Source: Cerioporus squamosus (lineage: Eukaryota > Basidiomycota > Agaricomycetes > Polyporales > Polyporaceae). From it: a stretch of 64,000 bases of DNA. This document shows, in pieces, positions 32,077 through 45,641 of this stretch. The position numbers were made by a program, and so were the translations under genes. The first letter of the stretch is position 1. Each line of letters starts with the position of its first letter. Where the stretch lies: the NCBI GenBank assembly GCA_022592435.1, contig JABYQS010000019.1:310001-374000 (forward strand), written 5' to 3'. A model generated the notes under the pieces. That model was not told the origin of the DNA. It searched no databases and was given only the letters and a program-made list of their open reading frames with translations.

Positions 32077-35000
32077 TTATGCACCCTTTTGGGTGATCTT
32101 CACGACATACCCATGCCCGAGCCGCCCGATTTCGGCGAGCAGCGCGTCCTCGTTCAGTACAACCAGGCCCTTCTCCTTCTCCTTCGCCTTCTCACCATCC
32201 TGCGCCGCGTTTGAGCGAACAGTCGCACAGAGGCAGAAGAACTAGACATACCTTGGCGACAGGGATGCTCGAGAATCCTCCAAGGACCCTAAAGGGACGC
32301 GGTGTCCTCAAGTTCGGCACCCACACACCGCCTATCCGCGTACCACCGAGGACGTCGTAGAACAGCAGTGCGGAATCCTCATAGGTACGCTGAGGGCAGC
32401 CGCCATGAGTATGACTCCATCAACCCTGATGTGCAACGACAGAGAGACTCACCTTCAGGTCGTCGTGGAACATCGTCATCGGGTCAAAGCCAGGCATGAC
32501 GGCCGACACGGTGTCCTTGGGGAGCGCGTTCGCGTACTTGCCCTTCGCGGCCCACACCGACGGATCGGCGTCGACGTTCTGGTAGTACCTTGGCGAGAGA
32601 GCCGGGTTGAGCTCGACGACGAAGTCGTAGTCGCCCGTCGGATGGTGGAACAATCGCTATTAAAATGGTTGAGCATATTGTGCAACACCGTGAAATCACG
32701 ACTGGGACAAACCTTCACGTTCCCGTCGCCAGACTCGAGACCACATAACCCGTCCCAGGCCGCCTTGGCAAGAGCAGTAACTCTGCGTGCGACAATCGCA
32801 TCCGGACCGTCTGAAGTCCACATGCGTCCCTCGGGGTCGAACTCCGTGACGAGCGACCACGCCGCCCGAGTTGACGGTCGGCTGTGCGCATCTGGAGTCG
32901 CCGACGCGCTCTGCTCGCCGAACTCCAGCGGGACGACCAGGCCTTTCGTCCAATCCCAATCCTTCAAGAACGCTAAAACAGCGGCAAAGCCGCGCTCCTT
33001 CGTCCCGGGCACGTCGGCCCCCACGAAGCCCGCCGCACCTTCCGCCTGTACGCGCGCCCCTGTTCTCAGGAAGACATACGCACACAACAGCTCGACGGCC
33101 TCCTCCCTCACATGGCTCCTGAGCAGCCAATGCGCCGCGAACCACCTCTTCACGAGCCGGACGGTCGCCGCAAAGGCCGCCGACCGATGCGACAGCGCCG
33201 CGATCGCCCGATGATGCCTCGGCGCATGGATGAACCTCCTCACGTACACCTCCTTCGCCTCGATCGCAGCCTGGCGGTCGCGTGCCTCCTCGGGCGTGAG
33301 CGGCTTCTTGACCGCCTTAGGGACGTGCGGCTGGGGGTCGATGGTGCGGTCGAGGAGCGTCGCCTCGCGATCGTGCCAGATGCGGGCGCGGAATGCCCAG
33401 CCGTCGGGCGTGACGATGTCGAGCGCGGCTTCGTCCTGGATCTCTTTGCGCACTGGGCCGTCGCCGAGCACGACGCTCGCTTGGAGGCCCTTGACGGCGC
33501 CCATGAGGCACGTTGCTAGCTGCTCGAAGAAGGCGAGCTTGATTTTCTGGATGGCGCGCAGGTCGTCCGGCCAGCGTGCCGACTTCTCGAATTCGACGAT
33601 GATCTCCATCGCGGGCAGGTAGGACGCGGCGGAGGGGAGACCTGGCCGCGATGCCAATGGCACCGCGACGGGCACGAACGCCTCGGTGTACCGCAAGGCC
33701 GAGGAGACGGGACTGACGTTGAGAATGGCGAGGGGCAGTTGGTCGTCGAGGGACTTTATCTGCTTCACGAGCCTGTCGAAGGCGGTCAATGCAGCCTTGA
33801 AGCCGACGGAGGCGAGACGGGTCTCATATAGCGACCGGATGGAGTCGGGCGCCCTCAAGAGCGCATCGTACTGAGACTGCCACGTCTGCACGGCGTCGGT
33901 GCCAATGCTGAAGTGTCTCTGCAGGAGATGCTTGACAATCATGGCAGGCACGTGAACGCGTTCGTCTGCGCTCTTGACGTCCCAGACGACGCTCTCGGTG
34001 ATGGACCCGTCCTTGAAGCGGCGCAGCTCGGCCTTGTCGCCCCAGAAGTCCCGGAACTGCTTCGCAACCTCGCTCTCCTGCTCTTCGGCGGGGGGTCCGT
34101 GGTCGACAAGGCGGAAGGCGTGCTCGGTGTCCAAAATCATGCCGAGATACAGGACTGACGAGCTCGAGGGCAACGCTTGTGTCAATGGGCGGACACTCGA
34201 AGAGGGAAGAAGCACCGCGACGGCCTTCGCGCGGTTGCCGAGACCGCGTCTGAGCACAGACGCAAGATCGGCAAGCAGTGCGTTGTACACTGAGCCATAA
34301 TCGGCGACAAGGTGTGCTGACTTCGCGCGCATCTCTGCTGAGGACACGTCGATCCTGAGAGACAACAGGTGAGGACGGAACGAACGGGAGGATGCTCAGG
34401 ACAAGGCTCACCGGAGAACGACATCAAAGCGACCGAAAACGTCCCGGTGATCCTGCAAAAACACAGTCTGGAATGGATCCTCGGAGAGGCTTGAGTGATC
34501 CAGAGCATCGAGGGTCGCCTGCGCGTCGTGTCGCAACTGCGCAGAGGAAGGCGTATCAACACAATGCAGGGGTATGGGGATCGAGCTCTTACCAAATCCA
34601 GCGAAGACAGCGGAACACCAGCTAGCAGGTTGACGGATGAAGACGAGTCAACAAAGACGGCTTCGTGGCTGGAATAGCTTGCAGGTGGGAACTGAGAGAG
34701 AGACTCGTGGTCAGCTCACTCCCGATGGGCTTGACGAGACATGCACGTACTCGATGACCGTCCTTGGACTTCACAAACACAGCATCCTCGCCAAAACGAT
34801 GTCGAGCTGAGATAGGAATCTGGTCAGCCACGCAACCAGATGCTACGAGCCGACGCCATACCAAGGAAGTCCAGAGCTGCCTTGAAGAGCTGGTAGGGGC
34901 TCAAACCCTTGCCCAAAGGTTTCCGCTTTGCACTCGTTTTACCGAAACCGACGGGAGGCGGTTCCTCGCCATGGACGAGCAGCTCAAGGATGGATGCCCA

Positions 35001-36240
35001 GAGCATCCCCTTGCCCTCAAACCCTCTTACACATGCTCTGGTGCCGGGACCATATCCGCGCTGGTTTGCCCATACGCGGAGGAGCGTCAGAGCGTCGGTG
35101 AAAGCAGGTACGTCTTGCTTGAGGGCGTGAACGGAGAGAAGATGGGCTTTTGGCGTGTTCATGAGCATGAACGCGGAATTGTATATGGGGGTCGCTTCTT
35201 CCTTCGCCTCGTCTTCCTGGGCGGATGTGCGGAGATTTGACCTAGAGGGGGAGAGACGTTGTAGGGGGATAGGTGACTCGGGAAGGAAGGGAATGATGCG
35301 GATCTGGGCATTCAGCTTGGACCACTCTTTAGAAGAGCCGGCTTCGGGGACGTCAATATGGCATAGACAAAGAAGGATGCGACGTACGTACATGGTTGAA
35401 CGACGAGAGTGGTACAACGGGGGTCTCCGGAAGTGGATTCGAAAAAGACTTCGCAGGGAAGGGACGACTTGGGGCCAGCAAGAGCTGCGGCGACAACAGC
35501 GAGATAATATGCACGCTTCTGGAAGGCACGGCCATTCAAGTAGTCCTTTTCTTGGAAGAGGCCCTGGAGAGAAACAGTCAACAAACGGCAGGCGGCGTAG
35601 AGCACTATCACGTACCGGCGGCATTGCTACCGCGACATCGACCTGATATTTTAGGGCGTCTTTGCCCTTGACGGCAGTCCTAGTAGCCCAGCTGCCGACG
35701 AGAACTACCTCTGTAGGAGGGTCGAAGGAGACCTTCCAGTTCGTGTCCTCTGTGGGCAAGGGACGGATGTATGGAACGGCGATGCCCTTCTTGGAAAGAG
35801 AGCGGGATGCTTGGAGGGGATGCTGGGGAGAGATGGAGGGAGCATCGAGGAGGAGTTTGTGAAGGGAAAGGAGGAAGACATCGAGGGGTTGGGAGTGCTG
35901 GTATTTAGGGCGGACGTTCGGGATGAGGGCGTCGATCTAAGAAACACGCGGGGCTGAGGAAACTGTGGAATAGAGAGAGTGACAGGTTGCGCACCTGGAA
36001 CTTGAAGGAGGTGGACCTGTAGAGGTCTGTGGCCTCTTTGATGTTCCTGAGCTCCTGTCCGGTGGGAGGCTTCACGGCACGGGAGGACGAGGGATCGGGA
36101 GGTGCGCTCTGTGAGTCTGGGGCCGCGTCCAGGCCTTGCCATTCGTAACTGGAAGGTTGGCTGCTGGCGGAAGCGTCGGACTGGGACCCAGAGTCAGTGG
36201 CTGCAGAGCCAGATCTCTTGCGTTTGAGAGTAGGCGGCAT
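32077..36240 (-). CDS. UTP22: U3 snoRNP / small-subunit processome protein UTP22 (Nrap family)
   Basis: Around ten exons read from MPPTLKRKRSGSAATDSGSQ at 36240 to KITQKGA and TAA at 32077; over 1,100 residues. UTP22/Nrap proteins are nucleolar parts of the 90S pre-ribosome needed for 18S rRNA maturation. They are built from two catalytically dead nucleotidyltransferase-like halves. Visible: GQELRNIKEATDLYRSTSFK, VVLVGSWATRTAVKGKDALK (pseudo-nucleotidyltransferase), ALTLLRVWANQRGYGPGTRA, FRDFWGDKAELRRFKDGSIT with ESVVWDV following, RLVKRWFAAHWLLRSHVREE with AVELLCAYVFLRTG, a large exon covering most of the second half, YDFVVELNPALSPRYYQNVD and YVVKITQKGA. The large exon is open for more than 600 codons. 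A broken partial copy of this gene lies at 792-970. Confidence 0.93.
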
Positions 36241-37165
36241 GGCGGACGCGAAGACGGACGCGCGCGCGACCGCTCAATTTCCCCGTGCAAAAACGCGTGG
36301 AGGCGCCCGCGCGCGAGCACAGGCCGGCGCCTCTACAACCTCGACTCTGAACTGTCGCGTCCCTCCTCGAGACAGTCGGTGAGCGACACACTGGCTTCCC
36401 TTCTATGACGTGCCTCACGGATACACTGGAGCCGCGATATGGATATGGTGATCAACCACTGTGGCTCTAGCATCCGAGATGCAATGGAAAGGCCCGGAAG
36501 CAAGCGGATTGATCATTGCACGACACAGTAAGCACACCTCGAGCTCTCGTCCCTCGTCTTCATGTCTGTGCTCGATCCTGCGAGAAGCAGTCTGGTGCCT
36601 CGCGTTATCAGCGTGGTCCAGTCGTTCATGCTGCGCTGCAGACCTTTATGTTCATGACCGTGCGCAGGCTACTGGATGAATACGTTCTTGAGGCTCAGGC
36701 CTCAGGACGCGCAGCAAGCTACTCACCGCCGATCCTGTGCAATAGCCTGGGGGTAGATGGAGACGAGAATGGTCACGAGCGGTCGGAGGGCAGCGCAGTG
36801 AGCTTAGCAGCCTTTGCGCGACCGTGCACTTTGACATGCAGTGCGTCTGTCAACTACAGCTGCGGATGAGCGAGGACTTGGGTCGGACGCAGCGGGCACA
36901 GCTTCCGTCCAGTCCGCTCTCCCAGCGCTTCCCAGCTCCCAACAGGTTCCGGGCACCATCAGATTCCCATATCAGGCAGGAGACCTGCCATATGCGGACA
37001 CTCCGACGCCCCGGAAAGAAAGAAAAACATCCGGACACAACCGGACAGCCGAACCTCGACACTCAGCTGCGGCTTGTCTCCCGCGCTATATACCTCTACT
37101 CCTCCATATTCCTCCCTCCGCGCCCCGACACACCCGCCCCCACTTCTTGACACCGACCTCCTACC
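36241..37165. other. Intergenic, divergent promoters of UTP22 and the RTA1-like gene
   Basis: About 0.9 kb between two divergent starts. No coding frame with recognisable content. A TATATA at 37087-37092 probably serves the RTA1-like gene. Confidence 0.4.
37087..37092 (+). promoter_or_regulatory. TATA-like box of the RTA1-like gene
   Basis: CGCTATATACCTC is 74-79 bases upstream of the ATG at 37166 and is followed by a long C/T-rich leader (CTCCTCCATATTCCTCCC). Confidence 0.5.
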
Positions 37166-38505
37166 ATGTTTGCAAACTCAACTCTTGCCGCTGCTCCCGG
37201 TATGTACTCTGTGCAAGCTTCGCGTCTCAGTGTCTAACTGGTCGCCAATTCATCAGCTAAGGTTACCTACGCCCCGCGCGTCAGTCCGTACGGCTACATC
37301 CCAACAGAATGGATATGCATCCTCTTCATCGTTCTCTTTTCTCTCTCCACACGTACGTCTCCTCGTCCGGACTTCCCCTCACACTTTAACGTCCATCTGC
37401 AGTCCTTCACCTCGCGCAAACATTCCATTCCCGATTATGGTGGCTCGCCGCTACCGCCGTCCTCGCAGGCATTGCTGAAATCATCGGCTGGAGTGGCCGA
37501 CTATGGTCCAGCATTACCCCAAGGGATATCAATCCCTTCCTCATGCAGTACGTCCCCCTCTGTCCTCCTCATCCTCCCCGCTCACACGTTCTGTCATCAG
37601 AATAACGACCACCATCATCGCGCCCACTCCCCTTATTGCCGCCAACTTTGTCATACTCGGTGAAATCATCAAACGTCTCGGACAGCAATACAGTCGCCTC
37701 AGTGCCATGGCTTGTATGTCTTCTGCCCGAATTTTCCATACGTAGCGACGCTAACGCTCGTGCCGACCTCCACCCAGATACAATCATCTTCTGCTCCTGC
37801 GACATCATTGCGCTCGTCATTCAGGCTGTTGGCGGTGCCAAAGCCTCACTCGCCGTGCAGACCGGCAATGGCGATCCCGAAGTCGTACGTCCCACCCCAC
37901 ACCGCCTTGACCTCTTTGCTCACCTCGAATCGCACAGGGCGGGCACATAATGCTTGCCGGTATCGTCTTCCAGCTCGGTAAGCACACGGCGTCTTACCCC
38001 GATGTCAGCTTCAGACCACTTACCGATTCCGCCTACAGTTGCCTTCTGCATCTATCTTGCCTTCGCAGCCGAGTTCCTCCTCCGCTACCACAAGGACAAG
38101 CCCGTCCGTCATGCCTCCACTGCGCCTCCCAAGAGCTTCGCCTTCAACAGAGGCATCAAACTCATGATCCTTGGCCTCTCACTCGACGGCATCTTCATCC
38201 TCATCCGGTCCATTTACCGTACCATCGAGCTCAGCGACGGCTGGACAGGACGCATCATCAGCACCCAGGTCTACTTCAGTCAGTCTCTCCCCCTGCCACT
38301 GCGCGCTCTGTTCTGACTACCTGCCCCCACAGACGTCCTCGATGGCGCGATGATCGTCCTTGCCATGTTCACGATGAACTTCTTCCACCCCGGCTTCTTG
38401 CTCGGCAAGGCCAACGTATGGAGCTCAGCGAACAAGTCTCCCAGCGAGGCCGACTCTGTTGCGGAGAAGAAGGACCGCAGCCGCGTCGGGATGCAGAACG
38501 TGTAA
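37166..38505 (+). CDS. RTA1-like multi-pass membrane protein
   Basis: About eight exons, beginning MFANSTLAAAP (37166-37199) joined to AKVTYAPRVSPYGYIPTEW. RTA1-like proteins are fungal seven-helix proteins of the plasma membrane or vacuole, linked to lipid movement and to resistance to 7-aminocholesterol. Hydrophobic segments in order: ICILFIVLFSLST, LWWLAATAVLAGIAEIIGW (with the family's conserved E-x-x-G), IIAPTPLIAANFVILGEII, YTIIFCSCDIIALVIQAVGG, GHIMLAGIVFQL, VAFCIYLAFAAEFLLRYH, LMILGLSLDGIFILIRSIYR and a last helix MIVLAMFTMNFFHPGFLLG. GG.A and IRSIYR-x-x-E are family-like features. The C-terminal tail is short and charged (SEADSVAEKKDRSRVG). About 300 residues, normal length. The substrate is unknown. 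It converges on the OPT transporter gene. Confidence 0.9.
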
Positions 38506-39348
38506 CGTGCCATGCACAATTCCTTGTACCATCCTGAGCGTTGGTGCTTCGTTCGCATCGCGGTCAACGGATGACCATGCATGCTACTCGCCTGCAGCCC
38601 GCGTTTTCCCTCAGGCTGGACGATCCGGACAGCAGTGCACCCTGGACGCACGCTTACACGGTCTTCGTCTGGTGCTACATCTGGTCTTTATGACATCCCT
38701 TACCTGGGCCTCGTTTGACACGTACACATCCACATCACTATCTACTATAGTACTAGTACACACTACGTCCTTCTTGGTTACTCGCGTACGTTAGAAAGCA
38801 GGATAGACTGCCCAGCGGACGACGAACTCACATACTACTCTCATTCTCGTTTGTATCCCCGTGTCGTTGTTTATGCCGCAGTTGGGTCGTGGCAACTACT
38901 TAGAGCCATCACTTCAACATACCCGCCCCCTTTTGCCGAACCCTATCGTCGGCGGCGGCCGTGCGACACCTATGAACATACCCGTACCCGCGATCGCCGA
39001 ATACGATATATAACGATTTGGATCGGCGCACATAAGCACATATTACTTATGTGGGCGCCGGTGCGCACCAGATGCGCTGGAGGCCTCATGAACGAATTGC
39101 AATATTGCATGCTTACTCCCATCCATTGTGAGCACTGAAAGGGATTGAAGTCATACAGGGCGAAACAGCGACGACGACGAAGAGATCCGGGATCACTTAC
39201 CAATGTCCAGCCCAAGACATCGCAGAACCCGCAGTATGAGTGGTGGCCCACATCCCATTAAGTACACGCATGGCTCGACATCCCGATACATGCATGGCTC
39301 GACAACAAATGACAGCAACAAATACATCTAATGATACAACAACAGAGT
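38506..39348. other. Intergenic between convergent genes, with a strong hairpin
   Basis: Contains the 3' flanks of the RTA1-like and OPT genes. At 39024-39059 the arms CGGCGCACATAAG and CTTATGTGGGCGCCG can form a hairpin around a 9-base loop. At 39261-39300 the string CATGGCTCGACA is repeated twice, 26 bases apart. No gene is seen. Confidence 0.5.
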
Positions 39349-42300
39349 CTACCAAGTGTCCGGTCTGCGCGACGCACATGTTCCGTCAGCGCACAGCTCA
39401 ATGAAGTACACGAGCACGACGAACTGCACGCACCCAAAGTGGTCCCCCTCTGGCACGATGCGCAGCGGCGTCGCGTGCCAGTCCGCCGTGTTCTTGAACA
39501 CGGTGTTGCCCCACCACCGCTGGATGGTGTCGTGCCCGATCATCCCGTTCCGCGGGTATTGCAGTCTGCGCCGCGGTTCAGGTAAGCAGCTGGCCGCGGG
39601 GGTGGTCGAAGCGAACGGACGGGGAGACTCACATGAAGTATACAAGAATGGTTGATACAGCTGTGCCCGCATCTAGCGCGGCGGATAGAACGTCTGCAAG
39701 CACCACAAACAGCTCGGAGGTCAGCTGCGGTTACATGACATGACATGCGCTGAGACAAGGAGAGGAGCAGGGAGGATGCACGCACAGTTGTACTTTGCCC
39801 AGAACGGGAAATGTCGTCGTCGGATGACGTATTGCGAAAGAAAGCCGATGATGGCCCATGGGACGTAGTTGACGGCGCTCGCGGGCGGAATGAGCCCGAC
39901 ACCAGTGAACATAAGGCTGTGAATGGGTCAGCTGGATAGACGGGTGCACGTATCGCAATCGTGGACTTACGGGAAGCTGTACGGTAGATATGACGGTGAG
40001 TGGGGTGGTCGTCGAGCTTGCAGGGATGGAAATGGAGCTTACTTGACATAATTTAGCCACGAGCTCGGATACTTCTTCGTCAACAACCAAACAATCACAG
40101 GACACACGGCCCCGATAATAAAGAAGAACAACAGAGCTGGGCACGATGTTCTCAAACGTCAGCGCAACCATGAGATGGGTCCAGCTGCTAGACGTACGAC
40201 TATCCAACGCATCAGCGTTGCACTTTGTACCAGAGAAGGGACGGAGACTCACTAGTACAGCTGGTTTTTCGAGAACTGGAGCGTGGGCCCCACGACACCA
40301 AACTGCGGAACAGAAGCATCAGAACGACCGCCAGATAGGGATACGGAACATATTGAGGCGGGAGCTGTTGCAGATCGCAACGGGCTCCGGAACTGGGCAC
40401 TTACGACTATAGAAGCAGTTGCGAACACCTGCCGAGCGCGGGAACCAGGAACACGGTCAGTGCTGCGGGCGGCACAGGGATGGTGCGCCATTCTCACCTC
40501 TGTGTTGGGGCAGGTGAATCCGGACCTGGTGGATTTTCGGCGTATGGTGAGGTAGGAAAGGGCAAGATGGCAGTGGCTTGCTTACATGTCTTTCTGTTGC
40601 AGCGTACAGATCTCTCTGTTCGATGTTAATGCCAGCAACAGCGAAATGATGAGGATAACGCGTACGGGATATTGGAGAACATCCTACATGGGCGGAGGTC
40701 TGACGTGAGAAGACCGTAGACGCAACAAAGTTATAGTGAGCAACTTACCAATTCTCGACACCCAGCTGTACCGTGCCGGCGACGATAGTAGCGACAATCT
40801 TTCGGGAGCCGCTGAGTATAGTTCAGGTGTAACCTCGGTGTGGCGAACGCACCTGACACCAAAACATTGGTCGCGGTGGGATCTTCATATAGTGGCCGAG
40901 TTTGAAGTCCGAGGTGAAGATCATCGCTACGGGAGCCGTCATCATCATCACCTTGCTGAGCGATCAGCGAGGAACTCACCTTGGGACATGGTGATGTAGC
41001 CCCAAGTCTGTCGAAGCGATGTCAAGCAGTCAAAGGAATCGCAAAGACCTCAGCACATACCTTGAACATCATCATCGCTACAGGTCGCCCAGGAAGCATG
41101 TACCCAACAATGAGCTCCGTGATGACGCTGGACGTACACTTCAACACGTGCGCTTTGGCTGAATCAGAACGACACTCACTTCAATCCGACCTGCCGATTG
41201 GTGATGGCCTGAATCATGCCAACGGGAACCAGGTAGATCTACACATCGCATAAGCCACCTAGCCTCGACCAGGAATTGGAAGCAGCGAGAGACACTCACG
41301 CAGGCAATTAGTAGCGCAACAATGAGAGCCCAAATCGTCATCTCCGTCGGAAAGAGCTCGATGCACAGGCACGCGAAGGCGAAAGTGACCGCTGCGGCGA
41401 GGTCAGTGTGTGAACGCCGCGGACGATCGCTGTGATGTCATACCCAGAATTCCTGCGTACCACCACTCCGGCACTAAGACCAAGAAGGAGAGGGCGACTG
41501 TCAGTATGTGCTCACAGAAATATGGCTGGGCAGAGCGCGCGGAGGGAAGATTATACCTTGCGGGTATTGCGACATGAGCCGTGCGTGGATGTCGGGCTGC
41601 TCGCCTAGTGAGCGGTGCAGGTGCACGCTGATGGGCTTGCGGAAGTACAGAATGGCATGGACGATGGTCGCAGTGATGGACGCGAACGCGAGTCCGTACG
41701 ATATCGCGAACGTTGACCTGTCAACCAGCGTGAGAATCGTAGCGGGGGAACGTGAATTGGTCGGGACGCACGAGAGGAAAAGCGGACTATAATCCTTATA
41801 GGCTTGCAAGTTGAACGTTTGATCGGGGTTCAGGATCCGAGTGAGGTTGTATGGTTTCCCTGCGAGAATTGAGCCGGCCTGGTCAGTCCCAACCCTGGGC
41901 CATGATCAAGAAATCATTGGACTGACCTGTATTGTCGAACGGCCCAAGCGCTGATATTCTGTCCGAAGGCGTGCATGTTGAATACCAGCCAGAACCGTAC
42001 AAAAGGAAAGTTCAACACTTACGGCATATACTGCGAGTACCACACGTTCGTGAACTTAATGCGGTGCGAAGATCGACAGTCAGCATGGAAGGTTCGTCGC
42101 GGCAGACCATGGCCGCGGGATGCACTCACATAGACGAGAGGCGCGAGGAACCCTGCGTATTCGGTGAAGGCGGCACAGACAACGGTCGTTCGCCCAGTCG
42201 ATCGGTTAGCGGAAGGCGGGAGAAAGGAAACAGGCACTTACAGTAGAACATGAGGAAGCCAGCGATGACGTTGGCCTCTGCCCACCCTGTTGTCGCGTGC

Positions 42301-44369
42301 GCGTGTCAGTAATGACAGACGGAGGGCGGGGTATACGTACATGGTGTCGCGAGCGGGCTGCCGATGAATGCAATTTGGTTCCAGTCGAAGGATAGTAGGG
42401 AGAATCCCATGCCACTGTGGTACCTGTGCGGATATCAGCTTCACCCGGCCATTAGAGTTCATGTCACCGAACGTACCCAAACAATGCGTTCACTTTCTAC
42501 TCAGTACATTCAGCATGTCGTCCAACCCTGCTGGAGGACAGCACCCAGGCGTTACTCACCACGTTATGTGGCGCAATCCAGCAAGCCTAGAAAGCGGCAA
42601 CAAGGAAGTTGTGTGAGCGAGAAACGTAACGCCGAGTGCGAGATTGGCTCGCGATAAGCAGCCAGGCGCCAGGACACGCACCCATGTGAAGACGCTGCAA
42701 TAAAGTTCAGCCCAAAAGTTAGCGGTCAGATCATTCCATGCACAACCCGGGGGAGGACAGAATTCTCTCTCGAGCACGAGCACGAGAAACCCGACGTACC
42801 TCAGGGCCTGGAAAAGATAACCTGGTACGATATCTATCATACGCCCGGATCATGGTTAGTCGACATCACGCCAAGGCAGAGTAGATGCAAAAAGCAGGAA
42901 GGATGGCGGCACTCACACCACGTAGCCGCTGCCAGGAACGCATAGGTGAAGAATCGCTCGCGAGTGAGTCCGCTGTGGTTCCCTATGCCGGCATAGCTCT
43001 GTGAATGGAGCGTGTTGAAGAGCGCACATACGACCAGAGTGTTCGGCCATACTGTGAGCGGCGATCAGCGGTTCGTTTCGCCCGATATCAGCGAGGGAGA
43101 AGCAGTGCTGCAACTTACTCATGGACGCTGGCGAGACGAGCTGACGGCAGAAGCGTGAGCAGCGTAGTGAGCGCGGAGTGTTCGAACTTTGATGCGACAA
43201 ATGGAAGAGGATCATACCAGCCTGCGTGCCAGACCTCCAACGGAGAAGCCGATGAGCTGGGAAACGTGTCGTGCGTCAGGCGTCGCACAGCGATGCGTCC
43301 GGTGAAACCGCCTACCTGTGTAGACATGACCAACATCCACTGGTCTGATGCGGGTCAGTCAGACCGTCGGGCGGGAGGAGACCGGAACAGACTCACATGC
43401 AAAGTTGAAATTCTGGTGATACCATACCCGCTGAACCGCAATGATTTCTGTCTGCGGAGAATCCGAGGTCAAGGTTTGACCGACGGCGGTATCGACAGCG
43501 AAGACCTACCGCATATGCCGATTGCGCACCAACGCCAGCCATAACGGTGATGAGCACCTACAGAAACAGAAATTGGTGTCACGATCCTGTCGCAGGCTTG
43601 ACAGATGCTTCCTTACGTGTTCCTTGATGCTGAACAGTCCTGGGTTGAGCGATATGCCGAGTATGCGGACGTTGGGCATCCATCGAGCCCACGCGCGGCC
43701 CATGGGGAAGCTAATGAGCTGCGCGACGATCTATGATATGATATCACAGCAGTAAGGTTTGGTCAAGTGCGCAGTTAGCAATGGCTTCAAAATCGAGGAA
43801 CGTGGTGGCGGAGCGGATGACGCACGGAACGGGCGTTGGGATGGGACGAGCAAAGCAGAAGGGACACGTACCCCGGTGACCATAAGAGATGGGTAACGAA
43901 AGTAGTAGAACTCGTTGATGCCGGGCAGGATCATGGCCCAGATTATGCCGAGGGTCCACGCTCGAAGGGTGGTGACAGGCATAGCGGGATCATCAAAGTT
44001 GGCTACCGCGGAACGGACCTCTGGATATGGAGAGTCGTCCTCTGGCAGCCGAAGAGTAGTGTATGGGTGAAGTTGAGGGCGTCTGTGGTTAAGCGGTGGT
44101 ATGGAGGAGAACTTACCGAGCCAAGTGATTTCGGTGTCATAGTTTGGATCGAAGAAGTCTGGAGCTGGAGTTTGGCGGGAAGTGAGCGACTCTGCGTCGT
44201 CGAACCGATGCGAGCCTTGGGAGGAAGTGGACGATGAGCGGTGCGGTGGGCATGAGAGAGAATACGTGCCAGGCGTACGGATGGATTTTTCTCGCTCATA
44301 GACAGAGAGCCGAGACGACGCTATAGAAGAGGCCTCGGGACAATGGTCCTCCTCCACCACTGCGGACAT
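39349..44369 (-). CDS. Oligopeptide transporter, OPT family
   Basis: A 5 kb gene of about 20 short exons, read from MSAVVEEDHCPEASSIASSR at 44369 to GDHFGPDTW and TAG at 39349. OPT proteins are proton-coupled plasma-membrane importers of tetra- and pentapeptides, glutathione or related compounds. Landmarks in order: SPYPEVRSAVANFDDPAMPV, TLRAWTLGIIWAMILPGINE, LISFPMGRAWARWMPN, LNPGLFSIKEHVLITVMAG, GFSVGGLARR, WPNTLVVCALFNTLHSQSYA, TRERFFTYAFLAA, DIVPGYLFQAL, FSLLSFDWNQIAFIGSPLAT, WAEANVIAGFL, FKLGHYMKIPPRPMFWCQ, SSWLNYVNFPLMFTGVGLIP, and the C-terminal YPRNGMIGHDTIQRWWGNTV. Many exons are under 100 nt, so individual borders are uncertain, but every landmark is in place and in order. The last intron was chosen because it restores the family ending FGP-x-TW. 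Confidence 0.92.
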
Positions 44370-45641
44370 TTCATGCCAAGCGTCGGAGGCAGACTGGGAG
44401 GAGCAGGTGCAAGGTTGCGGGACCAGTTCGAATCAGAGATCAGCGGATGAGTGCGACAGACGGAGCAAGCGAGGAGCACTCCAAGACGAGGACAAGGGAC
44501 GAAGGCAGGACGTAGTACGAGGCGAGGGAGAAGAGACGATACGGAAGGAGGAGAGGGCAGGGAAGCCGGGACGCTGACGAGAAGAAGCGGGGGTCAGCAG
44601 GACCGGGAGCAGAGAGTGGGCTGTGGGAAGTGGTCGCCGGGCGACGGGAGGGGCGAGGCGGGGGAGAGTGCGAGGAGGGGGACGAGGAAGGCTGGCTGGA
44701 GGCATCAGCTCGGGATCGCTGGGCACAGAACGCGGACGGCACTTTCGATCGCGTCTGCACACGACCACGTGCTCCGCGATAAGCCGTGCTCAGCCGTGCT
44801 CTGCCCCCGCGTTCTCCCCCGGTTCTCTCTCCCCAGCGTGTCTCCTCTTCGGTCCTCTTCTTCTCAAGCCTCGCCTTCGCCTCGCTGTCTTCTCGGTATC
44901 CTATCCCCCGCCATCTCTCGTGCCCATTCCCGCTGTCAGTCAGTCCCCCGCCCTTGCCAAGGTTCACTCGTCGGGACATGGCCAGTGCCGCGCGGACGTG
45001 GGTCGTGGCAGCATGGAGGTGCTTGATGGAGGTGAGAACGCGGGTGACAAAACAACGAACACCGATGGCGTCAGTTGCCTCTCCTCCAGCTGTGTGATTT
45101 TCTGAGATCCAAGGCACACGACGCTGCTTCTTCCGCAGCCTCGCCTTCTCGCTCCGCGTCCATCCGCACAGACACCCCTCGCGCCGCACAATCGTCCACA
45201 GCTTCAGCATACGCGTCATCGCGATAAGCATGCCTCAGTGACGTGCGTAGCTGTCTTGTCTGCTGTCCTTGTTCCCGTTTTTGTGCACGACAGTGCCAGG
45301 AACAACAACGCGTCTCCGTCGCGCGGATCGACCAAACCCCCGTGATGTTTACGCAGAGCATCATGTCGACAACACAACATATATCGGTACTTACATACTG
45401 CGCATCAGCCGCCCTGAGTAGATGGCCGCACGGTAAGCTCAGTAAGTCCTTCTGACTTGTGTGAACATTCGCAAAATGCCCTCACAAGCATAGCTGAGCC
45501 CGAGTTCCCCGGATAGCTCCTTCGAGGCTTTCCCACTCTTACCACTTCTTGATGAGCTCCGGCAACACCCTCCTATAGGCTCGACGACACGGACGTCCCT
45601 AGAGGCATCCCTACTCCCAGACTAGCTACGAGGAACCCAGA
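44370..45641. other. Intergenic, OPT promoter side
   Basis: A 263-codon open frame on the minus strand (44440-45231) is Ser/Pro/Arg-rich without motifs and overlaps an equally long frame on the plus strand, so I do not accept it as a gene. CT-rich tracts (44810-44950) are typical of fungal promoter regions. Confidence 0.4.

Noticed and set aside
44440..45231. 263-codon minus-strand frame upstream of the OPT gene
   Set aside because: Ser/Pro/Arg-rich without motifs, opposed by an equally long plus-strand frame; more likely promoter DNA of a GC-rich region.
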